A stretch of 64,000 nt of DNA from Zygnema cylindricum (GCA_037447655.1 JBBHKE010001389.1:1-64000), one strand, 5' to 3'. Positions 22,401 to 34,707 are shown, counted from the stretch's first letter. Made by a program: numbers and translations. The notes: generated from the sequence alone by a model not told the origin.

Positions 22401-22812
22401 GCCGAGAATCACACGAAAGTAATAATTTTGCTTATTTTCTGGCTGTTGGCGATGATGATAAGGAGCATAAAAAAAAAGGTTGATAACGATGATAAGTGGA
22501 TTGCAATTTCCCTTCACCAATAAGTAGTGCTTTATATAGAGCACGTTATGATAATACTCAACTCTAATCCTTTGTGGATTTTTACTAACCACTTGTTCAA
22601 AATGGCATATTGCATTGCGGATAATCGAGAAATGTCAATGTCGATATTGCAATTTCATTGATAACCATGTTGTTTTCAATGTTTATTTTCCATGAAAGTT
22701 TCTTAGTGTACTCTACCATCATATATTCATGCCCAATGTTAGTCCTATTCGGTTTGGCTTGATTTTGTTCGGTCCATTTCGGTTCGGTTTTGTTTTGGTC
22801 CGAGCGTATCTA
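22401..22812. other. Intergenic, no feature recognised
   Basis: Unique sequence after the duplication junction. A run of TTCGGT/TTTGGT words (22748-22800) is low complexity. The 81-codon minus-strand frame at 22347-22592 crosses the junction and is not supported. Confidence 0.5.
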
Positions 22813-23026
22813 CACCTCTAATCGTTCATAGTTTAAATTTTTTTTGCCACTCAAAACATTTTTTCTTCGTGCACACTTGTCCGATTGCCAATCTGGTGGT
22901 TGCTATTGGAAGGCAAGATTCTCACTTTCCTGTTGGCGGTGTCCGATTGACAATCCGACAAGTGCACGAAGAAAAGATGTTTTTTAAGTGACGAAAAAAG
23001 TTTAACACTAATAACGATTAACGGTG
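22813..23026. mobile_element. MITE family B, copy 3
   Basis: Ends CACCTCTAATCGTTCATAG and ...CTAATAACGATTAACGGTG, flanked by TA. The interior has the family B words TTTTTTGCCACTCAAAACA and GTGCACACTTGTCCGATTG with inverted partners. 214 bp, the same size as the copies at 7840 and 8294. Confidence 0.7.
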
Positions 23027-23812
23027 TACTCTATTTTAAATTTGGTATAGAAAATCCAAACAAAACCAAACAGTTTGATTCTGTCGAACTGATCAGCACA
23101 AACCGCTCAACCGTAATAATGTTTACAGTTTTAAATAATGTGTTAGAAACTGCAAGAAAATCCAAAAAGATACCTCCTTTCAATCAACTCTAATAGAGCG
23201 GAGCTGAGCTGAGCTGAGCTGAGCTGGGCTGGGGTGGGTTCTCAGAAGGACTCTCTTAATTAGTGTGGAAGTACAGCTGAAGGTAGCAGAGAATCTTTTA
23301 CGTACAAGATCATGAAATAGAAGCGTTGGTGTACGAGACAGTTTCGCACTGACGTGCGGCGGAGTTACGCACCAAAGAGTATCTGGTTGAGTGGTTGGTA
23401 TACTTAAACGACATATCGTAAAAATGTTTCTCCTTATTTCAAGCTTCGTTTGATTGATAAATTGCGCGGCGTGCGAATAAATTTGTGAAGTTAGCGAATA
23501 TCCCAATATCCGTCTTTAGTGTCGCGATGATGCCACGTAGGAAGCAGAACGATTGGTCGCGGTGATAGTCGTTTGAAACGCCATCGCATTCGGTGAACAT
23601 CGCACTTACTTTTTTACGCTTTGTTTTGAAATCAGAAAGGTGATCGATAATGCGCAAACTCGAGGACGTATCGAAGAGTGATGAATCCGCCACCTGGACT
23701 CATCGATTCCTGTTCCAATCGGACGTACTAATCGCGTGTTTTTCCCGAGAATACGGTACGGAATGCGTAAGCCTACACATGCGAACCCGTACAGGTTAGG
23801 TTCAGTAATGTA
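23027..23812. other. Intergenic with a short AGCTG repeat
   Basis: At 23196-23239 a (GAGCT)n array of about seven units decays into GGGCTGGGGTGGG. Overlapping minus-strand frames (23180-23506, 23439-23693, 23606-23815) match no family I recognise. Confidence 0.5.
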
Positions 23813-24025
23813 CACCGTGAATCGTTATTGGCGTAAAGGTTTCTTTAGCGTGTAGGAACAATTACCGTCATTTACGCTAATTGAGAATTTGGAAATTTTC
23901 AACGAAGTCGTTTATTCTAATTAGGAATTAGGGTTTTTTTAAATAGTGTGGATAATTCTATTTGAGAATTAAAAAAAAAAAGGTACCTTAAACAGCGTCC
24001 ATTACGCCAATACCGATTCACGGTG
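23813..24025. mobile_element. MITE family E, forward copy of a head-to-head pair
   Basis: 213 bp, ends CACCGTGAATCGTTATTGG and ...CCAATACCGATTCACGGTG, TA on both sides. Interior includes ACGCTAATTGAGAATTTGG and a poly-A stretch. Its inverse copy follows at 24033. Confidence 0.8.
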
Positions 24026-24032
24026 TACTCTA

Positions 24033-24244
24033 CACCGCCAATCGTTATTAGCGTTGTGTACGCTAATTCCGTCCCGCTTTTTTTTTTATTATCAAATAGA
24101 ATTATCCACACTATTTAAAAAAATCCTAACTCGTAATTAGAATAAACGATTTCGTTGAAAATTTCCAAATTCTCAATTAGCGTAAATGACGGTAATTGTT
24201 CCTACACGCTAAAGAAACCTTTACGCGAATAACGATTGGCGGTG
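24033..24244. mobile_element. MITE family E, inverted copy of a head-to-head pair
   Basis: 212 bp, TA-flanked, and the reverse complement of 23813-24025 over nearly its whole length, with few mismatches. The two are separated by only 7 bp (TACTCTA). Transcription through both would give a hairpin with arms of about 210 bp. Confidence 0.8.
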
Positions 24245-24256
24245 TACTGTACTGTA

Positions 24257-24455
24257 CACCGTGAATCGTTATTAGCCTTATGTACGCTATATCGGCACCC
24301 CAAAATTTTGACATTGATACCTTAAATATAATATATTACACTATTTAAGGACATGGACCATAATCTGCCACGTCTCCTGGCACTAAATTAGAATGAATGA
24401 CGCTAATTTTTTCTTTACACTAATAATTTCTATACGCTAATAACGATTCAAGGTG
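24257..24455. mobile_element. MITE family D-like copy near the histone H3 gene
   Basis: 199 bp, ends CACCGTGAATCGTTATTAG and ...CTAATAACGATTCAAGGTG, TA on both sides (24255-24256, 24456-24457). Interior contains CACTATTTAAGGACATGGAC and CTGCCACGTCTCCTGG. It ends about 580 bp upstream of the H3 start codon. Confidence 0.7.
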
Positions 24456-24744
24456 TAGTTTCGGAGTGTACTCCATCTGAAAGATCCAGTTTGAAACTTT
24501 TTGAGTTTTCATTCCCGCTTTTCACGTCGCTTCGAATCTGAAATTTCACAATTTCGACATTTTTCACAACTTCGAAAAACCAAAAACGAAAGTAATCTAC
24601 GAGCGTCAGATTTTCAAATTCAGACTTTCAGCTGCAGAGACCAAAACTTTCGCAAAATTCGAATTTTCGCTTTCCCGCCTGCAGTCATGGCTCACCTTCT
24701 GTCTTTTTCCTCTCCCGAAAACCATTGCTGCTCACTCCAAACCG

Positions 24745-24752
24745 TATATAAT
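24745..24752 (+). promoter_or_regulatory. Candidate TATA box for histone H3
   Basis: TATATAAT 283 bp before the ATG in an otherwise CT-rich, ATG-poor stretch that could be the 5' UTR. No histone-specific octamer or hexamer was identified. Confidence 0.3.
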
Positions 24753-25031
24753 GGCCTCCGGAGAAGCTTCAAAATCAGAACTCACACATTCTCCTCTCCT
24801 CATTGTCGCTTCAGCCAAATTCGCCCTAGCCAAACCAGCTCCTTCCACTGCTTGAAGCAGTTCCAAAAGCAGTTACAGGGAGGCTTGTACTGCTGATTTT
24901 ATACAAACTTTCTGAAGGCTTCTTGTAACAGCAGTTTTTCCAGTTTCTTCCTCTTGTCTTACAGCTTTGTTTCACTTTCAGCTTAAAGCAAGCTGTTTTT
25001 TTTCTTCTGCTAGACCTTACAGCTTGTATAA

Positions 25032-25908
<877 letters not shown>

Positions 25909-26627
25909 GCTATAGATGCCAGTTGAAGCAAATGCTTCACAAATAAGTTTATAAGTGTGCATAGTTTGGTTCCTAGCTAGATTGGTTTCCAGCTGGACAT
26001 CGTCATAGTTTCAAATTTGATGTCATGAGCTTGTAATATCTCTGAAATAAAAATGGTCATTTTCTGTTTTTTTTATGGCATTTCTTTTCAAAATCATCAT
26101 GTTGCTGAGGCTGAATATCATCAATAAATTTGGGTATTTGTAGTATGTAAGGATTCTTTACTGGCCTGTTTTGGTTTCGTGTCTTGACTGTGAAACCATG
26201 GTTAAAAATATTACGGACACTCTGTGTTTATTTTATCTGAGCAGAGCATACCTAAATTCAGTTGTGCCCCAATTTTACTGGACAACATATCCTGATATTG
26301 TCTGCAGATGAGTTTGAGACTGTCATGGTAGATGCAGACAGCCTAGACTTTCAGCTTGGCTTGTGTAAAAGTTTCTTATTTAATATTTTTTGAAACAGAT
26401 GAGAGTGTAAAAATAGTTGTTATGTCAGAATGGTGCTGGATGGACGCAGCAGACTTCGTATAAACAAATATTGGTGATTGGGTTGATGGTTCAAAGGCAC
26501 GTTCTACAATTAAACCCTGCAAGGAAGGATCTTTTTTTTCCATAGTAAATGATGGTCAAGACTAGCGTTTTGAATTTACTGAGACTTCTGGGCAGGCCAT
26601 GCCTAACTATGTATAGCAGGAATACTA
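25909..26627. other. Histone H3 3' flank
   Basis: AATAAA at 26046-26051 is the likely poly(A) signal, about 138 nt after the stop. No other feature is seen up to the MITE at 26628. Confidence 0.5.
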
Positions 26628-26966
26628 TACCGAGAATCGTAATTAGAGTAAATTACTCTAATTCGGTCGCTTGAAATTTCGACTCTCTCACATGAAATAG
26701 AGTAAATGATTCTAATTTTTTCATTATTCTATTTAAGGTAAAGTTTAATTAGCGTTTTTAATTCTAAAATAGGTTAGTTTAAATAGTGTGGAGTACGGAC
26801 GACCTCCGACCGTGCAAAATTGTACTTTAATAAGGACAAAAGTACAAATAATGATTTAATGCAGGCCATTATCATGTACCTGCGTTTTAACAAACCGCGT
26901 AGTGCAAACGTCATAGTGACCATAAACTGTACGTTTTGCCAAATTCTGTACGAGTACCTTATTTAC
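26628..26966. mobile_element. MITE family A, truncated copy 3
   Basis: Starts at a mutated end (TACCGAGAATCGTAATTAG) and follows family A copies at 989 and 3493 through the AAATAGTGTGGAGTACGGAC block. It then runs into sequence shared with the first 50 bases of this window (ACTGTACGTTTTG(C/T)CAAATTC) before the next element begins at 26971. The right end is missing. Confidence 0.6.
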
Positions 26967-26970
26967 AGTA

Positions 26971-27065
26971 CACCGCCAATCACTATTAGAGCATATAACG
27001 TCAATTCGGTGCCCTTTTTCAAAATAAAAAAACCTGAAATACAATTAATAACGCTATTTTTGTAC
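26971..27065. mobile_element. MITE family D, truncated by another element
   Basis: Begins CACCGCCAATCACTATTAGA after TA and is the inverse of the right half of 8513-8709 (AATTCGGTGCCCTTTTTC, CCTGAAATACAATTAATAAC). It stops where PIF/Harbinger-like sequence begins. Confidence 0.55.
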
Positions 27066-27069
27066 GTGG

Positions 27070-27469
27070 ACCCTGCAATTTTTTTTCCGTACATAGCGCG
27101 TGACGGGCACGGATAAAAATAGCGAGGACTCTCCCTCGTCCACAAATTTTACAAATCGTGTGGCGCGTGCGTGGTTCATTTTTCATTCGCTGTTTGGGCG
27201 GTACTTGAACTAAAATCACCCCCTCGAGGTGATTTTCGATGAAGTTTTTTTTTGGGGTGGATTCTCTTGCTCGGGGGTCGAAATGGGGAAAACGCCAAAA
27301 TGCGTTCACATGATGACAAACATGCCGTACATCTAAAGTATGAATTAACGTTCACTCTACTTTGGTAAAAATGATTTTCTCGTACAGTTAAAGTTTTTGT
27401 CAAAGTTCCCTGAATTTAAGGGCAAAAAGATAGAGAAAATTAGATACTTTAAAATATGGGGACGTACCC
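27070..27469. mobile_element. PIF/Harbinger-like element, partial copy
   Basis: Collinear with 29690-30084: CCGTGCCCGTCACG region, GTGTGGCGCG block, the palindrome around AAAATCACC...GGTGATTTT (27213-27238), AACGCCAAAATGCGTTCACA and the right end ATGGGGACGTACCC followed by TAA. The left half is missing. Confidence 0.6.
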
Positions 27470-27659
27470 TAAGTCTAAGCGTTTGTAACAATTCCGCCGT
27501 TACATTTTTAGTCGGTTACTTTTGTTTTAGCCGATATTCCGTCATTCGGTTTTTTCTGGAGGTTCGCAAGGGTGTAGCTTTAAGCATATGCTCGACAATA
27601 AGCATTTTAAATCGCATGTGATTGTTTATGGGGCCCATACTTTTTGCACTTGTACATTA
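27470..27659. other. Short intergenic gap, no feature recognised
   Basis: Lies between two transposon copies; nothing identified. Confidence 0.4.
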
Positions 27660-27705
27660 CACCGTGTATCGCTATTAGTGTTAATATTTTTTTCGCCACT
27701 TAAAC

Positions 27706-28287
27706 CATAGTTCAAAAGTAGGTGAAAGTAGGCCCATACAATATACCTATTGTACGCAAAACATACAATATGGCCTTAAGACCCATATTGTATTGGTCGC
27801 AAAATGAATAATAATAGTAACAGGGTTGAGTTGCACAGCGATCAATAGAGAATTAAATGTCATGTCTAAATTTTGAAAAACATTCGGACAAATTTTTATT
27901 TTTCCGTGAGTATTGAGGTATTTTTTATTTAAACCGTCATATTTTTGGACGATCGGACGGTCGCTGATCAAATTAGCGATCTAAGAAGATCACATGAAAA
28001 GCCCATAACACAACTTTTGATAGGACTTACGTCCGCGTTTTTTTTTTCCAGGTTTTTTTTCCCGCGGAATGTCATCCTACGCCGTGTCAGTTCGCTAAAA
28101 AATTTCGTATGGCGACGTGCTTTTTACTATGATGATACTTCAAATGCGTACGTTCGTACAAGAGTGTGCACAACGCACACACATACAGTATGCTTACTCT
28201 ACGCGAGTTTTGTGCCAAGTTTTGTGCCAAGTTTTGTGCCAAGTTTTGTGCACCTACTAAAGGCCTACCATAAAAACGCCTACTTTT
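27706..28287. mobile_element. Nested element family C, copy 1
   Basis: Terminal inverted repeats CATAGTTCAAAAGTAGG and CCTACTTTTGAACTATGAG. Followed by TTAAACC, which also borders the second copy. It carries extra sequence relative to copy 2, including a 12-bp minisatellite at 28204-28252 (GTTTTGTGCCAA, four units). Confidence 0.6.
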
Positions 28288-28293
28288 GAACTA

Positions 28294-28601
28294 TGAGTTA
28301 AACCATAATTCAAAAGTAGGTGAAAGTAGGCCCATACAATATGCCCATTGTTTGCAAAACATACAATATGACCTTAAGACCCATATTGTATTCGGACCAA
28401 TTAAAACATTCGGACCAAAAATTGGACCAATTAAAACATTCAGACCAAAAAATTTTATTTACACCGTCAGATTCGGACGATCAGACGGTCGCTGATCAAA
28501 GTAGCGATCTAAGAAGATCACATGAAAAGCCCATAACACAACTTACGATAAAGGCGCCGACCAAAGGCCTACCATAAAAACACCTACTTTTGAACTATGA
28601 G
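28294..28601. mobile_element. Nested element family C, copy 2
   Basis: Same ends as copy 1 (CATAATTCAAAAGTAGG left, CCTACTTTTGAACTATGAG right) and the same internal blocks (AGAAGATCACATGAAAAGCC, AAAGGCCTACCATAAAAAC). It lies head to tail with copy 1, only 6 bp apart. Confidence 0.6.
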
Positions 28602-28781
28602 TTAAACCAACTTTTCTCCGTACACACTTATCCTATTTTTAATTTGAGACCGCCAATCGGAAGCTGAGAATGTTACCTTTCAATCGCAACCGTCAGATCC
28701 ACAATCCGACAAATGTGTACGGAAAAAAATATTTTAAGTGGCTAAAAAAACATTAACCCTAATAGCGAGTGATACACGGTG

Positions 28782-29130
28782 TACTGTGGTGTGTGCAACG
28801 TTTCATATGATGAAGTATCGCCTATGAGTACGGTCTGTCAAGCAGTCACTGTGTTGCATATAATTTGTTTTACTCTTAAAATTTAGTATGCACATAACTT
28901 TGTTTTATATATACGCTTAAATTTCAGTTTGTTACATTCATTTGTACTCCGCCTATTCTATTGAGAAATCTGTCCCGAATATGTAACCTAATTGGTCATC
29001 TGGAGGGCAGGTGTGTGTGCGATATAGAGATTTCAGATTTGTATGGTTGCTTCTGACATGGTTTTTGAAAATCATGCTGCAGATTGTTTGTGTCGTATTG
29101 ACCGTATCTTTTATGGATCCGTACGTCTAA
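28782..29130. other. Intergenic, no feature recognised
   Basis: No gene, repeat or motif could be supported here. Confidence 0.4.
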
Positions 29131-30084
29131 GGGGGTCACCCCATGTAATCCGTACTTTGATAAAGTATTTTGGACTGTAGTGAAGATTCTCCGTACTACT
29201 TTGAAGAGCGTCCCAATGTGCGAAAATGAAATCGGAACTTTGAAATGTGACGGTCGTAGACGTAGGTACAACTTTGTGACGATTGAACGCGACTACGAAA
29301 CTTCCGACGATTGGTGACGCCAACAAAAATAGCGACAGTTGTAGACGCCTAGATTTTGTGAAATTGTAGATGTTTAGAGTTTGGTGATATTGTGACGTCA
29401 CGCTCACTTGTGACAACGTCGACGTCACTGATTCAAGAACTTTCCGCCATGGTTTCCCGATTTCATTTTTTCGATTTTTTTCACTCGATTTGCCATTAAA
29501 AAAAACTTAAAAATTTTCAAAAAAAAAAAAAACAAAGATCTTTCATTTTATATCAATACTGTCGTCTCTCGTTCTAAAAAGTGTGAGATGACAGCGATAG
29601 TGTGAGAGGGAGAGGGGAGAGGCGACGACGGCGCAAAAATTTGAAAAAGACCCATGAATGGAAGTGGAGGTCCGAGACCCCTGCATTTTTTTTTCCGTAC
29701 ATGCCCGTGACGGGCACGGAGAAAAATAGCGAGGACTCTCCTTCGCCCTAAAATTTTCCCACTCGTGTGGCGCGCGCGTGGGTCGTTATTCATTCGCTGT
29801 TTGGGCGGTACTTTATCTAAAATCACCTCCTCGAGGTGATTTTAAATGAAGTATTTTTTTGGGCTGGATTCTCTTGCCCGGGGGTCGAAAAGGGGAAAAC
29901 GCCAAAATGCGTTCACAATTTCACATGACTACAAACACGCCGTACATTCAAAGTATGAATTCACGTTCACTGTACTTTGGTAAAATCGATTTTCTCGTAC
30001 GGCTAAAGTTTTTGTCAAAGTTCCCTGAATTTTAGGGCAAAAAGACAGAGAAAAGTATGTACTTTAAAACATGGGGACACCCCC
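29131..30084. mobile_element. PIF/Harbinger-like non-autonomous element, complete
   Basis: 954 bp, ends GGGGGTCACCCCATGT and the inverse of GGGGGTGTCCCCATGT, flanked by TAA (29128-29130, 30085-30087). Interior has a central palindrome AAAATCACCTCCTCGAGG... (29819-29845), GTAGACG/GTGACG words in the left third, and GGTCCGAGACCCCTGCA near 29670. Non-coding. Related copies at 27070, 54206 and 55651. Confidence 0.7.
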
Positions 30085-30087
30085 TAA

Positions 30088-30760
30088 CTGGATTTGATAA
30101 TTCACGGTCTTCATGAAAGTCCACCCTAACCAGTGAAGTCAAGTGCGTGGCCGGATCTGCTGCCCAACTTAGGAAGGTCAACACCCTCTGGACGTGTACG
30201 GATACCAAGTATACCATCCGGTGGAACATTAATGGGTCATATTTTCATTTTTTTGGACAACGAAAATTACACGAAATATAAAGTATACGAATTTTCCAGG
30301 TATGAAATAAAAAACGGTACTATTACTTTATAAGGATGCCAGGTGTCACAATGACACTACAGTACTTACCTGTACCACACACAACAAATCTGACGAGCCG
30401 ATGTTGCAAAAAATCTTTGTCAGCACTCGAGTTTGCTTATAAACCGCCGCGTGTCATATAATGCCACGTATATTGATAACTATGCCACGAACACAAAGGA
30501 TCTCTTAAATGCTCCACGTGTTACATCTTGATTCATGCTGGGGTGTGTTTGTGCTTCTTTAGTCGACACGTCGATGTCTCTTGTCACTCTTCAGCTGTCG
30601 CTTTTTCTCACTTCTTTTGTCTTCGAAAAGCTAGGATTAACTGCGAATCAAGTACATGAAAGTACCAAAACGTACAGAACTAGTGCAATTGTTTGTACTT
30701 CTTCTCTCCTCTTCCTTTGAAACCTTTTCCGAGCCTGCAGCCTCGTCTTTGTTAGAACAA
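30088..30760. other. Upstream region of the LEA-like gene
   Basis: No gene. It contains several GCCACG and ACGTG words, the clearest being a G-box at 30515-30520. Confidence 0.5.
30515..30520. promoter_or_regulatory. G-box / ABRE-like element
   Basis: CACGTG, 372 bp before the start codon of the LEA-like gene. CACGTG cores are bound by bZIP factors in abscisic acid and drought responses, which control many LEA genes. Use here is inferred. Confidence 0.35.
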
Positions 30761-30761
30761 C

Positions 30762-30768
30762 TATAAAT
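30762..30768 (+). promoter_or_regulatory. TATA box of the LEA-like gene
   Basis: TATAAAT 125 bp before the ATG at 30887, giving an expected 5' UTR of about 90 nt without upstream ATGs. Confidence 0.55.
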
Positions 30769-30886
30769 TACATTTAAACAATCAAATTATTCAAAACCTT
30801 GTTCAAAACTACATCTGTCTCCTCTAGCTTTCGATTCTAATCAGTATACAAAGATCTTCTTACTGCTAAACGAAAGAAAGATAAAA

Positions 30887-32756
30887 ATGGCACTCTGCAG
30901 CTCAGCTTCGACTTTAACTGTGACAGCATCCAGTTTTGGAACCCTTGCTGCTTCACAAAGCTCCAAGTAAGAATATATATTTTCTTATTTGCGTGTTCCA
31001 TTGCTTGACTGCAATATTTAATGCAGTTCTCGTCGCAAATGTATGGATTTGAACTGCTGGAATCTATTAGATTTTGTTTCAGTCACTTATTAATTTCTTA
31101 CTTTAAGCTTGAGATTTCATATTGTTTTTTTCATTTCAGAATCAGACATGGAGAAAGGAAAATTGTAGTTTGTAAAGTCAAAAGTGCATTATAAGTAGCT
31201 ATGATCTCATGACAGGAAGGTCCTGCACTGAAGTGGTTGGTGCATTTATACAGCACGACCTGGAAATGGTCCTTTTTATTATCTAGGTTATTTCTTTCTG
31301 TAGAAACTGTTTTCTTGCGGGATAAGGGTGGAAGAGATTCTTGGCTTATCTACTGTCATTTATTTGCAGATCTTCTCTCCGAGTGGGTTCTCCGTTTAAA
31401 CTGGGCCACAATGTTTACAGTTCCAAAACAAACCGGCAAATGAGCCGTATCTTTGCTGAAGTCAAGAAAGACTCTGTAAGTTGTCGCCCTAAAATTGTTC
31501 GGATGCTATTTTTTACGTTGACAGTTTTTAACTTTTGAATTAGTTTTATGGTCGAGTCAAAGAGTATGATTGGGAATTAATGTTCTTGAATACATTTGGG
31601 AGTTTTCTTGAATTGCCTTCAGACTGTGGCTACCATGAACCACTTCAGAATGTTTTCGCAAAATAAAAAAATGTTATGAACTGAAACCGAGTACCAGGTA
31701 GTACATTGCGAGTCCAGTTTCAAATCTTAGTTGTAAATTAGTTCAACAAAATTATGCTTTCTGAAACTAGAAAATGCGGTTAAATGTTCAAAGTGAGGGG
31801 ATGTGGGTGAATGAAGAGCCATACTTTATGGTAATAACACAGACATGCGGTGTACAGTTGACAGATGACGCTAAAAAAACCGCTGAAGAAGTGACTCGGC
31901 AATTCGAGAACGTTGCCAGGAAGGGCGAGGATTTGATTTCACAGTCAGCTGGATCAGTGGAAGAGACCGTGGAAGGTGCAGGTGACTTTGTGAGGAACAC
32001 CGGAATTGACATAGAAACAAATGCCAGCAAGACCGCAGCTCAGGGCGAGGATGCAGTGAAAGATGTAACCAAAGAAGTCAAAGACACAGTTGGCAACACT
32101 GCTTCTAAAATGGGAGATGAGGTGAGAACCGTTTTTTGTAATGATTATAAACATGCATTGTAACTGAGAGAAATTTTCAGCTTTTCTATAAGTTCCCTTG
32201 TATGCTGTGGGAAAGTGAATTTTGCCTCATCTCTTGTTTACACGAAAAAATGCAATTTTTTTCATTGTTATCAATTATAGGTAACAGAGTTTGCACGATT
32301 TTCTTTAAAAGCTGTTTCTGGTTTATGTTTACTTGAAACTTCAATATACCGATGGAATTGAATCTGTTTGTAAACAGACACAAACTGCTGCCGGCAATGT
32401 GAGAGACAAGGTTGGAAACACGGCTCAGGATCTTCAAGAGCAGGCAAAAGAAGACAAAGATGTTGGACAGGTGAAGAAGAGAACTTTGATTCCCACTAGC
32501 ATGCCTTGGAAGTCAATGTTAGCTGAGTGTTGTTGTAGAAAGTGGCAGTAGGTGGTGATCTTTCAATTACTAGTGACATTTAAGGTTGAAAAACTAACCT
32601 AGTTGCACGAATTTTATGCAGGACCTCAAGGACAATGCACCTTCGCTTCTTCAGGCAAAGGGACGTGAGTTTGTTGATCACGACGCAGCTCGTGACGATG
32701 AAAATCAAGAGGAAGGGCCTGGATCAGACCGTGTTCCTAAGGATGGCGTCATCTAA
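30887..32756 (+). CDS. LEA-like protein with plastid-type leader, 5 exons
   Basis: Exons 30887-30966, 31370-31475, 31858-32121, 32378-32470 and 32622-32756 join in phase with GT-AG borders to 225 aa. Residues 1 to about 55 are rich in Ser, Thr, Ala and basic residues without acids (MALCSSASTLTVTASS...), like a chloroplast transit peptide. Residues 63-181 are a hydrophilic, Cys-free helix with repeating Ala/Lys/Glu/Asp words such as DDAKKTAEEV, VEETVEGAGDFV, VKDTVGNTASKMGDE and VRDKVGNTAQDLQEQ, as in group 3-type LEA and related plastid cold/drought proteins. Such proteins are disordered in water and protect membranes and enzymes during drying. The acidic tail (DDENQEEGPGSDRVPKDGVI) ends the protein. 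TATA and G-box sites lie upstream. AATAAA at 32941-32946 is a likely poly(A) signal. The exact LEA subgroup is uncertain. Confidence 0.82.
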
Positions 32757-33729
32757 AATTTTTATGTTTAAAGAAGTTTTGATGTTGTTGCAAGTTTTGT
32801 TAGGCTCATCTGCGGGAAGAAGAGTTCCTGCTTGTACAAATTGGAGTGGTTTTTCCATAGTTTGCGAGTAGATATAAACGTTTGCTTTTGGCAAAAGTCG
32901 AAAAGCTGATTTTCCTTGTACAATGTTATTGTTCAAAAAAAATAAAGGAAATTTTGTCCCCTGTATTTTTTGACGTAAATGTGGCTTGTACAATTGAAGT
33001 TTGGAATTGGATGATAGAGATCGATGGAAATGTGCATCCTTTGTTGCCCTTTTGTTTTGAAGACACTGTTCTCAAGATATGTGAATGAACATTTCTTTGC
33101 ATTGCAATCTAAAACACCATTATCTCACTTAAAAATAATAAGTCTTCATCTACATGCTTACATAAAACTTATCAACATGGTGAGATTGACGTACCTCTCT
33201 AACGACTTTTTAAGATCCCAACCTTCTCACTGGGGCGGTACACAAGTCTATCTCGGAAGAAGATTTAAAGTGATTCACTACTTCCAGATATTTGAACCTC
33301 CAATTTCATGACCTCCAGCTCACGGTTGGTCAGTTTTACGATTCCATGTGTGGTCTCTTATGAATGTAAAAATGTTTTTATCGATTTGTTTTGAGCCTTC
33401 CTCAATAATGCCTCTTGCATACATACATACATATTTAATGACCCAAAAGAATTTCCAGGAGGAAAATTAATACTGATGCTTTTATTATAATTATTATTAT
33501 TATTATTAGTATCTCCAAAGGTGTGTTTACAATTACAATTCTAATGTAAATGTAAGCAGGTTCTGGACACATCGAACCAGACCTTAAAGGGAGTGAAAGA
33601 TAACTTTCTAGACTTCCACACTCTTTTTCCAAGAGTGTGTTGGACGAAGAATCTTGATTCTCTCAGAGTTGTTTACAGTTCAAGTAAAAGTTTTTGAAAA
33701 CAATTTGTAAATGACGGAGTTCGCTACAA
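32757..33729. other. 3' flank of the LEA-like gene; simple repeats
   Basis: Poly(A) signal AATAAA at 32941-32946. (CATA)n at 33418-33431 and (ATT)n at 33484-33510. No other gene is supported. Confidence 0.5.
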
Positions 33730-34330
33730 AAGTATAAGCAAACCCTAGTGTATGTATTATATTAGTTATTCAACATAAAAATCATAAGAACATAGCAAAA
33801 AAATACGTAAAAATAATAATAACAATAGTTATAATACAAGTTTAAAAATAATAACGATAAAACCTGAAATAAAATAAAGTAAACACAGAATAAAAATATA
33901 AACCATGCATTAAATATGAATGTAAATAAATAAATAAATAAAAGCCATTAAAAACACAAAAACTTGCGGAAAAACAACAATTACTAGTGATTGTTAAAAA
34001 TGTATTGTGCTGATAGGGTTTATTTATATTAATAATAATTATTTGAAAAAACAACAAAAAATAAATATTTCAAAAAAAAATAACAAAAATCAAAAATAGT
34101 AATAATAAATTTAAGAAAAAATAACTATAATAATAACAATAATAATAATATATAATACAAATACATAATTAGAAATAAAAACTATAAATTAAAAACAAAA
34201 AATAAAAATAATAATACAAAAACTTACACCAAAAATTGTGAAAAAATTCCAAAATATATACTTAGTATGATCATTAATAATAATGGTTAAAAACCAAACC
34301 ATTTTTTTTTAATCAAATATATACCAGAAA
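33730..34330. repeat. AT-rich low-complexity block
   Basis: Long runs of AATAAT/ATAAAT/AAAAT words over about 600 bp with almost no G or C. It could be a matrix-attachment-like or decayed intergenic block. No gene. Confidence 0.7.
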
Positions 34331-34611
34331 TTACCATGTAAAAAGGTTTGAACAAAACTTTCAGAATTCAAAGTTTGTCAATTTAAGTGAGTGCATTGCT
34401 TCATTTTTATCCATTTGAAAAACGACATTCAAATTTGAGCCATTTCTTTAACAGCATCTCATAAAGTTCCAATTTTGTGACGTTTTTGGTTCACAACCAC
34501 ACTGTAATACCTTCAACTATATTTCATGGCAAATTTCTTCCGTAGAAAGTATTTACATATTCTGTGTACATAAAGTTCTAAATCCCCTGCAAATATTTTG
34601 GTAGAAGCAGG

Positions 34612-34678
34612 AGAAAGGGAGTGGGAGAGGGAGAGGAGAGGGAGAGGGAGAGGGAAAGGAATAGGGAGAGGGAGAGCG
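34612..34678. repeat. (GGGAGA)n purine tract
   Basis: About ten GGGAGA/GGGAAA units on the plus strand. It creates Ser/Leu-rich frames on the minus strand and Glu/Arg-rich frames on the plus strand that are not genes. Confidence 0.9.
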
Positions 34679-34707
34679 ACCTACAGGCTAACCTTTTTTG
34701 TCCTATC

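Larger units (their letters stand above)
27660..28781. mobile_element. MITE family B split by a nested pair of another element
   Basis: Outer ends CACCGTGTATCGCTATTAG (27660) and ...CTAATAGCGAGTGATACACG then GTG (28781), TA-flanked. The family B interior is interrupted after GCCACTTAAACCA and resumes as TTAAACCAACTTTTCTCCGT near 28602. The inserted material is described at 27706-28287 and 28294-28601. Confidence 0.7.

Noticed and set aside
24501-24896. 131-codon plus frame before histone H3
   Set aside because: It does not start with ATG and lies in a CT-rich probable 5' UTR or promoter; no domain.
28204-28252. CRISPR-like array of GTTTTGTGCCAA units
   Set aside because: The units are directly contiguous without unique spacers; a plant minisatellite inside a transposon.
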